Source of the DNA: Lachnospiraceae bacterium
GTDB lineage: Bacteria; Bacillota; Clostridia; Lachnospirales; Lachnospiraceae
NCBI GenBank assembly: GCA_024680815.1
Contig: JAILBQ010000127.1
Location: forward strand, 1 to 61,854
Length of the DNA: 61,854 nucleotides
Reading direction: 5' to 3'
The notes beneath the pieces were generated by a model, which was given only the letters and a program-made list of their open reading frames with translations, was not told where the DNA came from and ran no database searches. Shown here piece after piece: positions 1 to 7,034 of this stretch (positions within the stretch are counted from its first letter, which is position 1; each line of letters begins with the position of its first letter). The position numbers and the translations under genes are program-made.

Positions 1-211
1 TATCTACGATACCCAGATGACAAAGATACTTACTTCTCACGATGTTACGTGGAGCAGACGTGACAGCTTTTGCAAAGACCAGTATGCAGTCTCTCAGCCT
101 GAAGAGAGACCAACGGCTCCGATAAGAATACAGATCACGCAGACAGAACAGCCCCGTTACGATGACGGCTTCAGCCAGTTCAACTTTGAGGAGGGTCTGT
201 GGAATGAGTGA
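1..211 (+). CDS. istA: IS21 transposase IstA, C-terminal fragment (cut by window start)
   Basis: The reading frame is open from the first complete codon at position 2 to the stop at 209-211. The visible tail begins IYDTQMTKILTSHDV and resembles the small C-terminal beta-barrel region of IS21/Mu-type transposases, in which a V-E-I-Y-like strand is followed by a histidine-rich turn. The DDE catalytic core would lie upstream, outside the window. The last bases overlap the istB start (ATGAGTGA), which is typical of translationally coupled istA-istB pairs. The call rests mainly on this linkage, because only about 70 residues are visible. Confidence 0.7.
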   Translation, partial: IYDTQMTKILTSHDVTWSRRDSFCKDQYAVSQPEERPTAPIRIQITQTEQPRYDDGFSQFNFEEGLWNE

Positions 212-1010
212 ATCTTTATACGAGCAGATACAGGCATCCGCAAAATATCTGGGCATAGATTTTTCGGCACAGGAAGTAGCACAGTTGGCAGTCGATAGGG
301 AATTCGAAGATGATCATATAGACGCAATAGCATCTGTGTTTTCTTATCTTCAGGAAAAGAAAAGTGACCAGATCATCGCTACACAGCTGCGGATGAGCCG
401 GCTTCCGTTGAAAGAGCCAAAGTCATTTGAAAATTTTAACTTCTCCGTTCTCCATGGCAAGCAAATGGAAGCACTAAAGGCGCTGCCCACATTGTCAGCA
501 CTTTATGCACATAAGAACCTTGCATTTATTGGACCGCAGGGTGTAGGGAAGACACATTTGGCGATGGCTTATGGAAGGGAATGCTGTCTGAAGGGCATGA
601 AGGTCTACTTTCTCAAGGCTACGGAACTGAATCAGAAGTTCACGGATGCACGTAAATACGGCCGCGAAAGCTCCGTAATTAATGGTCTTGTAAAACCTTC
701 CTGCCTTATTGTGGATGAGGTAGGGCGCTGTGTATTCGACAAGGAAAACACGAGGATGTTTTTTGATGTCATAGACAGACGGTATAACAAGGAGGGGCCG
801 AATACGATGATATTCACCAGCAACAAGAGCCCTGACAAATGGAGCGAGTTTTTCAGCGAAGATTCATCGCTGCTCTGTTCTCTTGACCGCATTTTTGATG
901 TGGCTACAGTTTTTGTCATTAAAGGTAATAGCTACAGAGGAAAACAGTGTGAGACAATCGCACTTTCAGCTGGCGACCCTATACGATTAACTAAGAACAA
1001 CACAAATTAA
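204..1010 (+). CDS. istB: IS21-family helper ATPase IstB
   Basis: A DnaC-like AAA+ ATPase of 268 residues that assists the IstA transposase in target selection. The Walker A motif GPQGVGKT and the Walker B segment CLIVDEVGR are both visible, followed by a sensor-1-like IFTSNKSP and an arginine-rich C-terminal part, all in the usual IstB order. I chose the ATG at 204 (MSESLYEQIQ) because it overlaps the istA stop in the usual ATGAGTGA arrangement. The longer frame from 162 would read back into istA. It appears intact, so the element may still be mobile if istA is complete upstream. The base composition is more AT-rich than the chromosomal genes that follow. Confidence 0.9.
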   Translation: MSESLYEQIQASAKYLGIDFSAQEVAQLAVDREFEDDHIDAIASVFSYLQEKKSDQIIATQLRMSRLPLKEPKSFENFNFSVLHGKQMEALKALPTLSALYAHKNLAFIGPQGVGKTHLAMAYGRECCLKGMKVYFLKATELNQKFTDARKYGRESSVINGLVKPSCLIVDEVGRCVFDKENTRMFFDVIDRRYNKEGPNTMIFTSNKSPDKWSEFFSEDSSLLCSLDRIFDVATVFVIKGNSYRGKQCETIALSAGDPIRLTKNNTN

Positions 1011-1111
1011 CGAAAGGAGTAGCGCCGCTGCATTGGTTGTTTTATTTCGGCTGGAATTGGCGGTTTTATTTCGACTCTGGGTGGTCGATTTAGCCCGGCT
1101 CTAACAACATT

Positions 1112-1303
1112 TTATATATCCTTTCTTGTCTTTAAATCCTCTTTAAATACGCTCTTTTCTCTATTCGGATAATATGCGGTAACGATAAATACTTCATCGC
1201 CATTACAACCGACAACAGCATGGATAATTTCTGATACATGAAAGAACGTCTTTACGACTGATTCCCCTGCTTTGAATCTTTCCGGCAACGTGAGTTGTCC
1301 ATA
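1112..1303 (-). pseudogene. DUF4258-like protein remnant, 5' truncated
   Basis: Read on the minus strand, a frame of 63 codons is open from 1303 to a TAA at 1112-1114, with an in-frame stop just upstream (1304-1306) and no usable start. The product contains HAVVGCNGDEVFIVTAYYP and ends in DLKTRKDI. This matches the last two strands of DUF4258 proteins (HVVVG, IITAYYPD, W..DFKTRK), small proteins often found in toxin-antitoxin-like contexts. The N-terminal half is missing. The stop codon lies six bases from the proposed right tip of the IS21 element. The preserved frame suggests recent decay. Confidence 0.6.
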
Positions 1304-1493
1304 TTATTTTTCTCTGATTGCATAAGAAACGTATAATTTCTATATCCATATAAGAAATATTATCATATATTTAGTCAAAAAGGAATAACAGCTACTTCCG
1401 GTGCGCGTTGAAAGACACCTTAAAAAATGGTATCATAATGACACCAGCGCAAGAAACCGTTATCCGAAAAGTAGCAAAAGAGGGGGCTTGATT
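1304..1493. other. Intergenic stretch upstream of the symporter, no gene seen
   Basis: AT-rich sequence with no open frame of note on either strand. A TATAAT hexamer occurs at 1332-1337 on the plus strand but has no good -35 partner at 16-18 bases, so it is only a weak promoter candidate for the symporter. A glycine riboswitch would be plausible in front of an alanine/glycine symporter, but none of its conserved core elements could be recognised. Confidence 0.3.
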
Positions 1494-3023
1494 ATGGACG
1501 CTTTGCTTGCATCAATTCAGTTTATCTGCGGGAAAATTCAGGTGGTTTCCGATCTGTTCTGGGATTTTCCGACGAATTTCGAATGGTATTCCAATATTCC
1601 GCTGCTGGGGAATTTTTCCCTGGCCATCATCCTGCTTATAGGTTCCGGAATTTATTTTACCGTGAGACTCCGTTTTATTCAGGTGCGGAAATTCAAACAC
1701 TCGTTTTCGGTGCTGCTGCAGAAGGAAAGCGGCACCGGCTTATCTCCCATCGCTTCCTTCTTTCTGTCGACGGCGATGCGGGTGGGCCCGGGAAATATCC
1801 TCGGAGTGACGGGCGCCGTTTCGGTCGGCGGCCCGGGCGCGCTTTTATGGATGTGGGTTTCCGCCTTTTTCGGAATGAGCACGGCTTTTGTGGAATCCAC
1901 CCTTGCCCAGATTTTCAAGGAGAAAAAGGAAGATGAATACATCGGAGGAATGGCGTTTTACGGGCGCAAGCTCTTAAAGAATTCAGCCATCGTCGGCGGA
2001 GTGCTCTCCCTGATGTATATCATATATGCTCTGCTCTGCTTCCCGGCCCAGGGCTTTAACAGCGTTTCCGCCCTCGGGCAGATCGCCGGAATCGTTACGG
2101 GCACCGAGCTTCCCACAACCCATGCGGTCTACTGGATCGGCTTCGCGCTGGTGATCATCGTAACTATCGCGGTTTCCTTCGGCGGCACGAAAAAAATCGC
2201 GAAGGTCACCGATCTTCTGGTTCCCGTTATGGCGGTTGTTTACGTCATGACCGCGCTGGTGCTTATCGTGATCAACTTTTCAAGAATCCCCTGGTTTTTC
2301 CAGGCCGTGTTTACCCAGGCCTTCAAACCGGAGGCGGTCTTCGGCGGAGCCTTCGGAACCGCTCTTTCCCAGGGTGTAAAGAGAGGACTTATGTCCAATG
2401 AAGCCGGCCAGGGTACCATCACAATGCCCGCCGCCGCCTCTGATGCCGAGCATCCCTGTGATCAGGGCTGTATCCAGGCTCTGGGCGTTTTTCTGGACAC
2501 CATCGTGATCGCCACAATGACCGCGTTCATCGTTATCATGGGACATGTCTGGCTCACGGATTCCGCCGACGCCTGGTTCGATATGGGCAAGCTTCCGAAG
2601 TTCCTTGCCTCCGTGGAGGAGCTGACCCCCGGGACAGCCTTTAACAATGTGGTGACGTTTCTCGTGACCCTCTGCTTCGGGCTTTTCGCCTTTACCTGCC
2701 TTTTGGGCTTCATGTCCTTCTCGGAAATCTGCGCGAACAGAATCAGCCGGAACAAGGCCTTTATCAACACGATCCGCGTCCTTGACATCATAGTCATAAT
2801 TTTCGGGATGCTTACCAGCATTGTGGGTATGGATCTGGGAGCTCTCTGGGATCTTTCGGATTTTGCCAATATCCTTATCGCCTACTGCAATATCCCGCTT
2901 CTGTACATCGGTTTCAAATACGTGAAGCGGGCTCAGCTGCACTATGAAAGCAAGGAGGGCACACCCTTCGGCTCGAAGGTGGCCGGCCTCGACCTGCCGG
3001 TGTGGGATAACAGGAAGAAATAA
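1494..3023 (+). CDS. Alanine/glycine:cation symporter (AGCS family)
   Basis: A 509-residue integral membrane protein with about ten to eleven hydrophobic segments that imports alanine or glycine with sodium. The family signature is clear: GPGNILGVTGAVSVGGPGA followed by WMWVSAFFGMSTAFVES, then FGGTKKIAKVTD and the late segment RGLMSNEAGQG. Length is normal for the family. The ATG at 1494 (MDALLASIQF) was chosen because AGAGGGGG lies seven bases upstream; the longer frame from 1401 begins in the AT-rich leader. It is transcribed convergently with iscU, and the two genes are separated by the dyad at 3029-3052. Whether the substrate is alanine or glycine cannot be read from sequence. Confidence 0.93.
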   Translation: MDALLASIQFICGKIQVVSDLFWDFPTNFEWYSNIPLLGNFSLAIILLIGSGIYFTVRLRFIQVRKFKHSFSVLLQKESGTGLSPIASFFLSTAMRVGPGNILGVTGAVSVGGPGALLWMWVSAFFGMSTAFVESTLAQIFKEKKEDEYIGGMAFYGRKLLKNSAIVGGVLSLMYIIYALLCFPAQGFNSVSALGQIAGIVTGTELPTTHAVYWIGFALVIIVTIAVSFGGTKKIAKVTDLLVPVMAVVYVMTALVLIVINFSRIPWFFQAVFTQAFKPEAVFGGAFGTALSQGVKRGLMSNEAGQGTITMPAAASDAEHPCDQGCIQALGVFLDTIVIATMTAFIVIMGHVWLTDSADAWFDMGKLPKFLASVEELTPGTAFNNVVTFLVTLCFGLFAFTCLLGFMSFSEICANRISRNKAFINTIRVLDIIVIIFGMLTSIVGMDLGALWDLSDFANILIAYCNIPLLYIGFKYVKRAQLHYESKEGTPFGSKVAGLDLPVWDNRKK

Positions 3024-3028
3024 TTGAA

Positions 3029-3052
3029 ACGGGGGAGTGATCACTCCCCCGT
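3029..3052 (-). terminator. Perfect 24-base dyad between convergent genes, probable iscU terminator
   Basis: ACGGGGGAGTGA is followed directly by its exact reverse complement. On the minus strand the hairpin is followed by the T-rich TTTCAATTATTTCTT, so it can terminate iscU transcripts; on the plus strand no T tract follows. A third copy of the 12-mer, at 3058-3069, is the last codons and stop of iscU itself. Confidence 0.55.
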
Positions 3053-3057
3053 AGTGA

Positions 3058-3519
3058 TCACTCCCCCGTCATTTGGTAGTACTCTTCTGTTTCATCAATA
3101 TCATTCACGGGGGGCTTAAGCCCCTCGATGGTGATATTGTTTTTTTCCGCGTAATCCCAGAGGGCCGCGTGTATCGCCTGCTCGGCAAGCAGTGAGCAGT
3201 GGACCTTTACGGGCGGCAGCCCGTCCAGGGCTTCCATAACCGCCTTATTGGTGACCTCAAGGGCCTCCTGAACGGTTTTCCCCTTTACCAGCTCCGTGGC
3301 CATCGAGCTTGTGGCTATGGCGGCTCCGCAGCCGAAAGTCTTGAATTTCGCATCCCGGACGACCTGATTCTCGTCAATATCCAGATACATCCTCATGATA
3401 TCGCCGCATTTCGCGTTTCCTACGGTACCCACGCCCGACGCGTCTTCTATCTCTCCGACATTTCTCGGATTTGAAAAATGGTCCATTACCTTTTCGCTGT
3501 AATCTGTGACCTGGCTCAT
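3058..3519 (-). CDS. iscU: Iron-sulfur cluster scaffold protein, IscU/NifU-N type
   Basis: A 153-residue scaffold on which Fe-S clusters are assembled before transfer to target proteins. The three cluster-binding cysteines are in place: Cys38 in NAKCGD (with Asp40), Cys64 in FGCGAA and Cys108 in KVHCSLLAEQA. The N-terminal YSEKVMDHFSNPRNVGE is the standard opening. The C-terminal tail of about 30 residues is acidic and typical of the clostridial form that partners a NifS-like desulfurase. It starts one base after the iscS stop, with AAGGAGAAATAAA before the ATG, and is the second gene of an iscS-iscU operon driven from the promoter at 4741-4770. Confidence 0.95.
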   Translation of the reverse strand: MSQVTDYSEKVMDHFSNPRNVGEIEDASGVGTVGNAKCGDIMRMYLDIDENQVVRDAKFKTFGCGAAIATSSMATELVKGKTVQEALEVTNKAVMEALDGLPPVKVHCSLLAEQAIHAALWDYAEKNNITIEGLKPPVNDIDETEEYYQMTGE

Positions 3520-3520
3520 T

Positions 3521-4705
3521 TTATTTCTCCTTATTCTTTACGAAGTCCTCATAAAGCGGCGACATTCCGCGCAGCCTTTCTATGATCTTTTTCAGGGTGT
3601 CCACCGTGTAATCCACGTCCTCTTGTGTCGTTTCCTTCGATATCGTAAGCCTTAAGGACCCGTGGGCGATCTCGTGGGGCAGCCCGATGGCCAGAAGGAC
3701 GTGTGAAGGATCAAGGGAACCCGAGGTACAGGCGGAGCCCGACGAAGCGCAGATGCCGTTCTGGTCAAGGAGAATAAGGAGCGATTCACCCTCAATAAAT
3801 CTGAAGCAGAAGTTGGCGTTGTTGGAAAGCCTGTGAACGGGATCTCCGTTTAATCTCGTATAGGGAATCTCCTCCAGAACTCTTTTTATCAGCCTGTCCC
3901 GAAGCGCCGCCTCATAGGAAGCCGTTTCCTCCATTCCCGCCGCAAAAAGCTCCGCGGCCTTTCCGAGCCCGATTATTCCGGAGGCGTTGACAGTTCCGGC
4001 TCTCCGGCCGTTTTCCTGGGCTCCCCCGTGAATAAGATTGGAAAGTTTTGTCCCGCTTCTTACATACAAAAAGCCGACCCCCTTTGGCCCGTTGAACTTA
4101 TGCGCACTGGCCGACAGAAGGTCGATATTCATTTTTTCCACGTCGATGGGAACGTGTCCGAAAGCCTGCACGGCATCGGTATGAAAAAGAACGCCGTGGG
4201 AATGAGCGATTTTCCCGAGCTTCGCGATGGGCTCAATCGTTCCTATTTCGTTGTTGGCAAACATTACGGACACGAGAATCGTTTCCGGCCTGATTGCCTC
4301 CTCCAGCTCCCGGGGCTTCACAAACCCGTTTTCATCCACCGGAAGGCGCGTCACCTCCACCCCGTGTTTTTCCAGAAATTCACAGGTGTGCAGTACCGCG
4401 TGATGCTCTATTGCCGTGGTGATTATGTGATTCCCTTTATCCTTAAGGGCGTCCGAGACGCCTTTTATGGCCCAGTTATCGGATTCGCTCCCTCCGGCCG
4501 TAAAAAATATCTCTTTCGCCCTGCAGCCGAGGATTCCCGCTATGGTTTCCTTTACCCCGGCTGTCTTTTCCGCAACCTTTCCGGCAGCCTTATAGGTACT
4601 GGAGGGATTAAAATATTCCCCGCCGAAATACGGCAGCATCGCTTCCAGCACTTCCGGCGCAACCCTGGTCGTTGCCGCGTTATCCATATAGATCAGTCTG
4701 TCCAT
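3521..4705 (-). CDS. iscS: Cysteine desulfurase, NifS/IscS type
   Basis: A pyridoxal-phosphate enzyme of 394 residues that removes sulfur from cysteine, leaving alanine, and passes it to the IscU scaffold encoded next. The Schiff-base lysine is Lys203 in SAHKFNGPKGVGF. The persulfide-carrying cysteine is Cys326 in SSGSACTSGSLDPSHV. N-terminal YMDNAATT and the histidine pair in AIEHHAVLHTCE are also conserved. The ATG at 4705 (MDRLIYMDNAATT) is preferred over a GTG three codons upstream because AGGTGG lies at the right distance before it. The longer SSGSAC...SHVL loop region is the type seen in NifS-like clostridial enzymes. Confidence 0.95.
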   Translation of the reverse strand: MDRLIYMDNAATTRVAPEVLEAMLPYFGGEYFNPSSTYKAAGKVAEKTAGVKETIAGILGCRAKEIFFTAGGSESDNWAIKGVSDALKDKGNHIITTAIEHHAVLHTCEFLEKHGVEVTRLPVDENGFVKPRELEEAIRPETILVSVMFANNEIGTIEPIAKLGKIAHSHGVLFHTDAVQAFGHVPIDVEKMNIDLLSASAHKFNGPKGVGFLYVRSGTKLSNLIHGGAQENGRRAGTVNASGIIGLGKAAELFAAGMEETASYEAALRDRLIKRVLEEIPYTRLNGDPVHRLSNNANFCFRFIEGESLLILLDQNGICASSGSACTSGSLDPSHVLLAIGLPHEIAHGSLRLTISKETTQEDVDYTVDTLKKIIERLRGMSPLYEDFVKNKEK

Positions 4706-4740
4706 CTGTACCACCTCATTTACCTACTTTTACAGTGGGT

Positions 4741-4770
4741 ATTATACTTATTAACGATAACATTTGTCAA
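4741..4770 (-). promoter_or_regulatory. Consensus sigma-A promoter of iscS-iscU
   Basis: Read on the minus strand, TTGACA (4770-4765) and TATAAT (4746-4741) both match consensus perfectly, with an 18-base spacer. The iscS ATG follows 35 bases after the -10 box. The -35 box is one base from the foot of the large hairpin at 4772-4809. Confidence 0.8.
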
Positions 4771-4771
4771 A

Positions 4772-4809
4772 CGTTCCGCATGGCACAGTAGTGAATGCCA
4801 TGCGGAACG
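4772..4809. repeat. 14-bp perfect inverted repeat abutting the iscS -35 box
   Basis: CGTTCCGCATGGCA (4772-4785) and its exact reverse complement (4796-4809) flank a ten-base loop. An outer weaker pair, TAACGAT (4752-4758) and ATCGTTA (4819-4825), encloses it. It may end the transcript of the upstream GG-leader gene, though the following T tract is poor, or it may be an operator for the isc promoter. Confidence 0.6.
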
Positions 4810-4867
4810 ACAGATCAAATCGTTATTCAGGTGTTAAAGACAGGATTCTAACAATTTCATTAGCAGG

Positions 4868-5278
4868 TCAGGTCGAAGGGCTTCCCGAATGATTTTTTTC
4901 CCAATCTTTTCGAATAGCATCCAGCTGACCCCACCATATCCTTTCATCAGATTGACGCAATTTACGGGCGATTTTTCTCGCCTTCTCTAACGACTTCTCT
5001 TCTGATTCTTCTGGCTTGCATCTGAATATCACTTTCCCATCTGTGTCTCTGATAACTTCCCATTCTTTGAAATCATTCAGGTAAATATACCCTCCGGCGA
5101 CGGCCTCAAGCGCTTCGTCGGGGAGCTCTATCCCTGCTTTGCCTGCGAGCTTCATCAGCTCCTCCGGCGTTTTACATGCTCTTGCCTGCTCCTTCTGCTC
5201 GTCGGTGAGGCTGTCCCAGATGCCCTTCAGCGTCTCCGCCAGCTTGCGGTCGTCAGTTACGTTACTGTTCTCTTCCAT
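4868..5278 (-). CDS. Nif11-like leader peptide protein with double-glycine motif
   Basis: A 136-residue protein whose first 63 residues look like a Nif11-type leader: a helical stretch with LTDEQKEQARACKTPEELM, then PDEALEAVAGG, the double glycine at 62-63 being the usual cleavage site of such precursors. Nif11 leaders are known to guide modification and export of ribosomal peptides. The part after the GG is 73 residues, charged, with a single Cys, and is unlike a typical small lanthipeptide core. It contains WEVIRDTDGKV and later WGQLDAIR, both shared with the peptide at 19456-19698. The ATG at 5278 follows AAAGGGG. No modification enzyme or C39-type transporter is adjacent. Export or modification is therefore unproven. 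Confidence 0.75.
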   Translation of the reverse strand: MEENSNVTDDRKLAETLKGIWDSLTDEQKEQARACKTPEELMKLAGKAGIELPDEALEAVAGGYIYLNDFKEWEVIRDTDGKVIFRCKPEESEEKSLEKARKIARKLRQSDERIWWGQLDAIRKDWEKNHSGSPST

Positions 5279-5411
5279 TGATAATTCCCCTTTCTTTTTT
5301 TCACTCTTTTTTTTTTTCACTTTTTAAAGGCTTTCGCCCGGTTACCTGAAACTGTGTGCTTTCAGAACTTCGCCCCCAACTATTGATACGAGGAAATTTG
5401 AAACGCGGCAG

Positions 5412-6845
5412 CTATTTTTTCTTGCCGGAGTAAAACAGATCATCGATCGTTATTACATTTTGAATATCTGCTGTACAGGAACCCTCGGTAACGCCATAAG
5501 GTGTTATCAAAATTGCATGGATCGCATAACGGGCACCGGTAACCGACAAAAAGTCTGAGCTTTTTTTTCTGATATCCTCAGCAACCTTTTTTGTTATTGC
5601 AAACATTTTTCCTGAAAACTTCATTTCACACAAATTGATCACCTGATCTTTTCTCACGATCATTAAGTCGATCTGTGATCCGTAAATGCCATTTGCCGCA
5701 TCCTGCTTACAAGCCCATGAATATTCTTCGCTCAGTATGCCGGAAATTCCAAGCGCCTGTTTTATTTGAGATACGTGCTCAAGGCAAACTCTTTCAAAAG
5801 CCAACCCGCACCATGCGTTGACCTGCGGCGTATTGATCTGATTGCTCCAATAGTGTTCATCGGTCGGCCTGGCATCCAGAAATTTATAATAGAAAAGAGT
5901 AAAGTTATCGATCAGCTGATAGACAGTATTTCGCTCTTTCATTCCATATCGGCGGTATTTTCTAAGAAAACCGCAGCTTTCCAATTCCTCCAGCCGTGTC
6001 GTGAAATTACCCGAATCTGCCGAATGGGTTGCTTTTAACAGTTCTTCTCTGGTCATGCCTGTTTTCTTTTTTCCCAACGCAGAAACGATTCTAATATAAG
6101 GCTCCGGCTTCTTGAATAATGCGGCATACAAATAGTCAAATTCCTGCTCCAATGGCGCATCTTTGTAAAAAAAAATGCGGTCTATGTTCTGAGGCAGGCT
6201 TAGCCCTTTTTCAAGAAAACTCCAGTAATAAGGAATACCTCCCATGATCATATAGCATTCAAGGATCTGATGACGGTTCATAATAATATTTCGGGACTGA
6301 ATGTATTCTTCACATTCTTTTAATGTAAACGGCTGAAGATGAATCCGACAGGACAGGCGGTTGTACAGACCGCCTTTGTTATGGATGATTTTGTTCAGCA
6401 TCCAGGATGTAACCGAACCGCAGACGATAAGAAGGACATCTGTCCTTGCAGAAGCCCAGCCGTTCCAGAAACCTTCGAGTGCCATGATAAAGTTGCTGCC
6501 GTGGGTATCCATCCATGACAATTCATCGAGGAAGATTACTTTCCTTTTCTCTGCAGAATTCCGGATCAGCTCTTTAAGGAGTTCAAATGCTTCAAGCCAG
6601 TTCCCCGGCTTTGAAAAATCCTTTAGTCCGTATTCCCGAAGGGAAGCGCAAAATTCAAACAGTTCATCGTATAGCTTTCCGCCATAATATCCTGTGTGCT
6701 GAAATGTAAATTTTGAATTCAAACTTTCGCGAATCAGGTACGTTTTTCCAACCCTGCGTCTTCCATATACGGCAACAAATTTGGAGCCTTCTGCCCGATA
6801 GGCTTCTTCCAGTACGTTTTTTTCATTTTTTCGACCGACCAGCAT
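5412..6845 (-). CDS. AAA ATPase, DUF234/archaeal-ATPase type with C-terminal nuclease-like domain
   Basis: A 477-residue protein of the AAA_14/DUF234 class. Walker A is GRRRVGKT (28-35) and Walker B is KVIFLDELSW (102-111). A winged-helix-like middle (TREELLKATHSADSGNFTTRLEELESCGFL) is followed by a C-terminal segment, GSQIDLMIVRKDQVINLCEMK, which fits a PD-(D/E)xK nuclease core with D, E and K in place. The biological role of the family is unresolved; some members are linked to mobile or defence regions. The gene is clearly more AT-rich than its neighbours, suggesting later acquisition. A close paralog lies at 55467-56885. The start is the first ATG, preceded by GGGGGAC. Confidence 0.85.
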   Translation of the reverse strand: MLVGRKNEKNVLEEAYRAEGSKFVAVYGRRRVGKTYLIRESLNSKFTFQHTGYYGGKLYDELFEFCASLREYGLKDFSKPGNWLEAFELLKELIRNSAEKRKVIFLDELSWMDTHGSNFIMALEGFWNGWASARTDVLLIVCGSVTSWMLNKIIHNKGGLYNRLSCRIHLQPFTLKECEEYIQSRNIIMNRHQILECYMIMGGIPYYWSFLEKGLSLPQNIDRIFFYKDAPLEQEFDYLYAALFKKPEPYIRIVSALGKKKTGMTREELLKATHSADSGNFTTRLEELESCGFLRKYRRYGMKERNTVYQLIDNFTLFYYKFLDARPTDEHYWSNQINTPQVNAWCGLAFERVCLEHVSQIKQALGISGILSEEYSWACKQDAANGIYGSQIDLMIVRKDQVINLCEMKFSGKMFAITKKVAEDIRKKSSDFLSVTGARYAIHAILITPYGVTEGSCTADIQNVITIDDLFYSGKKK

Positions 6846-6900
6846 TTCTTCGTCCCCCGTAAAGTGTTTATTTCCGGCGATAATTGCATTATAAACGACA

Positions 6901-6935
6901 TTACCGCCAGAATCAACTATCGATTCTGGCGGTAA
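6901..6935 (-). terminator. 14-bp hairpin downstream of the ABC exporter operon
   Basis: TTACCGCCAGAATC (6901-6914) and its exact complement (6922-6935) enclose a seven-base loop. It sits 100 bases after the exporter stop and before the ATPase start on the minus strand. The tail TGTCGTTTATAAT is only moderately T-rich, and its TATAAT may instead serve as the -10 of the ATPase gene. Confidence 0.5.
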
Positions 6936-7034
6936 CTTGTCTATTCTTTGGCTTGCCGCCGGAAACCGGAGGTTCCGAAGGCCTCGGGACCGGTTACCTT
7001 AATCGCTTCATTCATAAGCGAAATATCCGGCCGC

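Larger units (their letters stand above)
1..1106 (+). mobile_element. IS21-family insertion sequence, right part (left end outside window)
   Basis: The tail of an IstA-type transposase is followed, with a short overlap, by an IstB-type ATPase, the standard IS21 arrangement. Beyond istB, roughly 1031-1106 carries three imperfect repeats of about 22 bases, with cores TTGTTTTATTTCGGCTGG, GGTTTTATTTCGACTCTGG and GTCGATTTAGCCCGGCTC. IS21 elements are known to have several such repeats at each end, bound by the transposase. The proposed right tip is the CTAACA ending at 1106, read on the opposite strand as TGTTAGAG. The left end and any target duplication lie outside the window, so the exact boundary is inferred. 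Confidence 0.75.

Noticed and set aside
1304..1493. Glycine riboswitch ahead of the AGCS symporter
   Set aside because: Expected from family habits, but the conserved aptamer core could not be found in the 190 bases.
2280..3044. 254-codon open frame antisense to the alanine symporter
   Set aside because: It lies fully opposite a clear membrane transporter gene, has no binding site and its product is Gly/His/Lys-rich without domains; it is a shadow of third-position GC bias.
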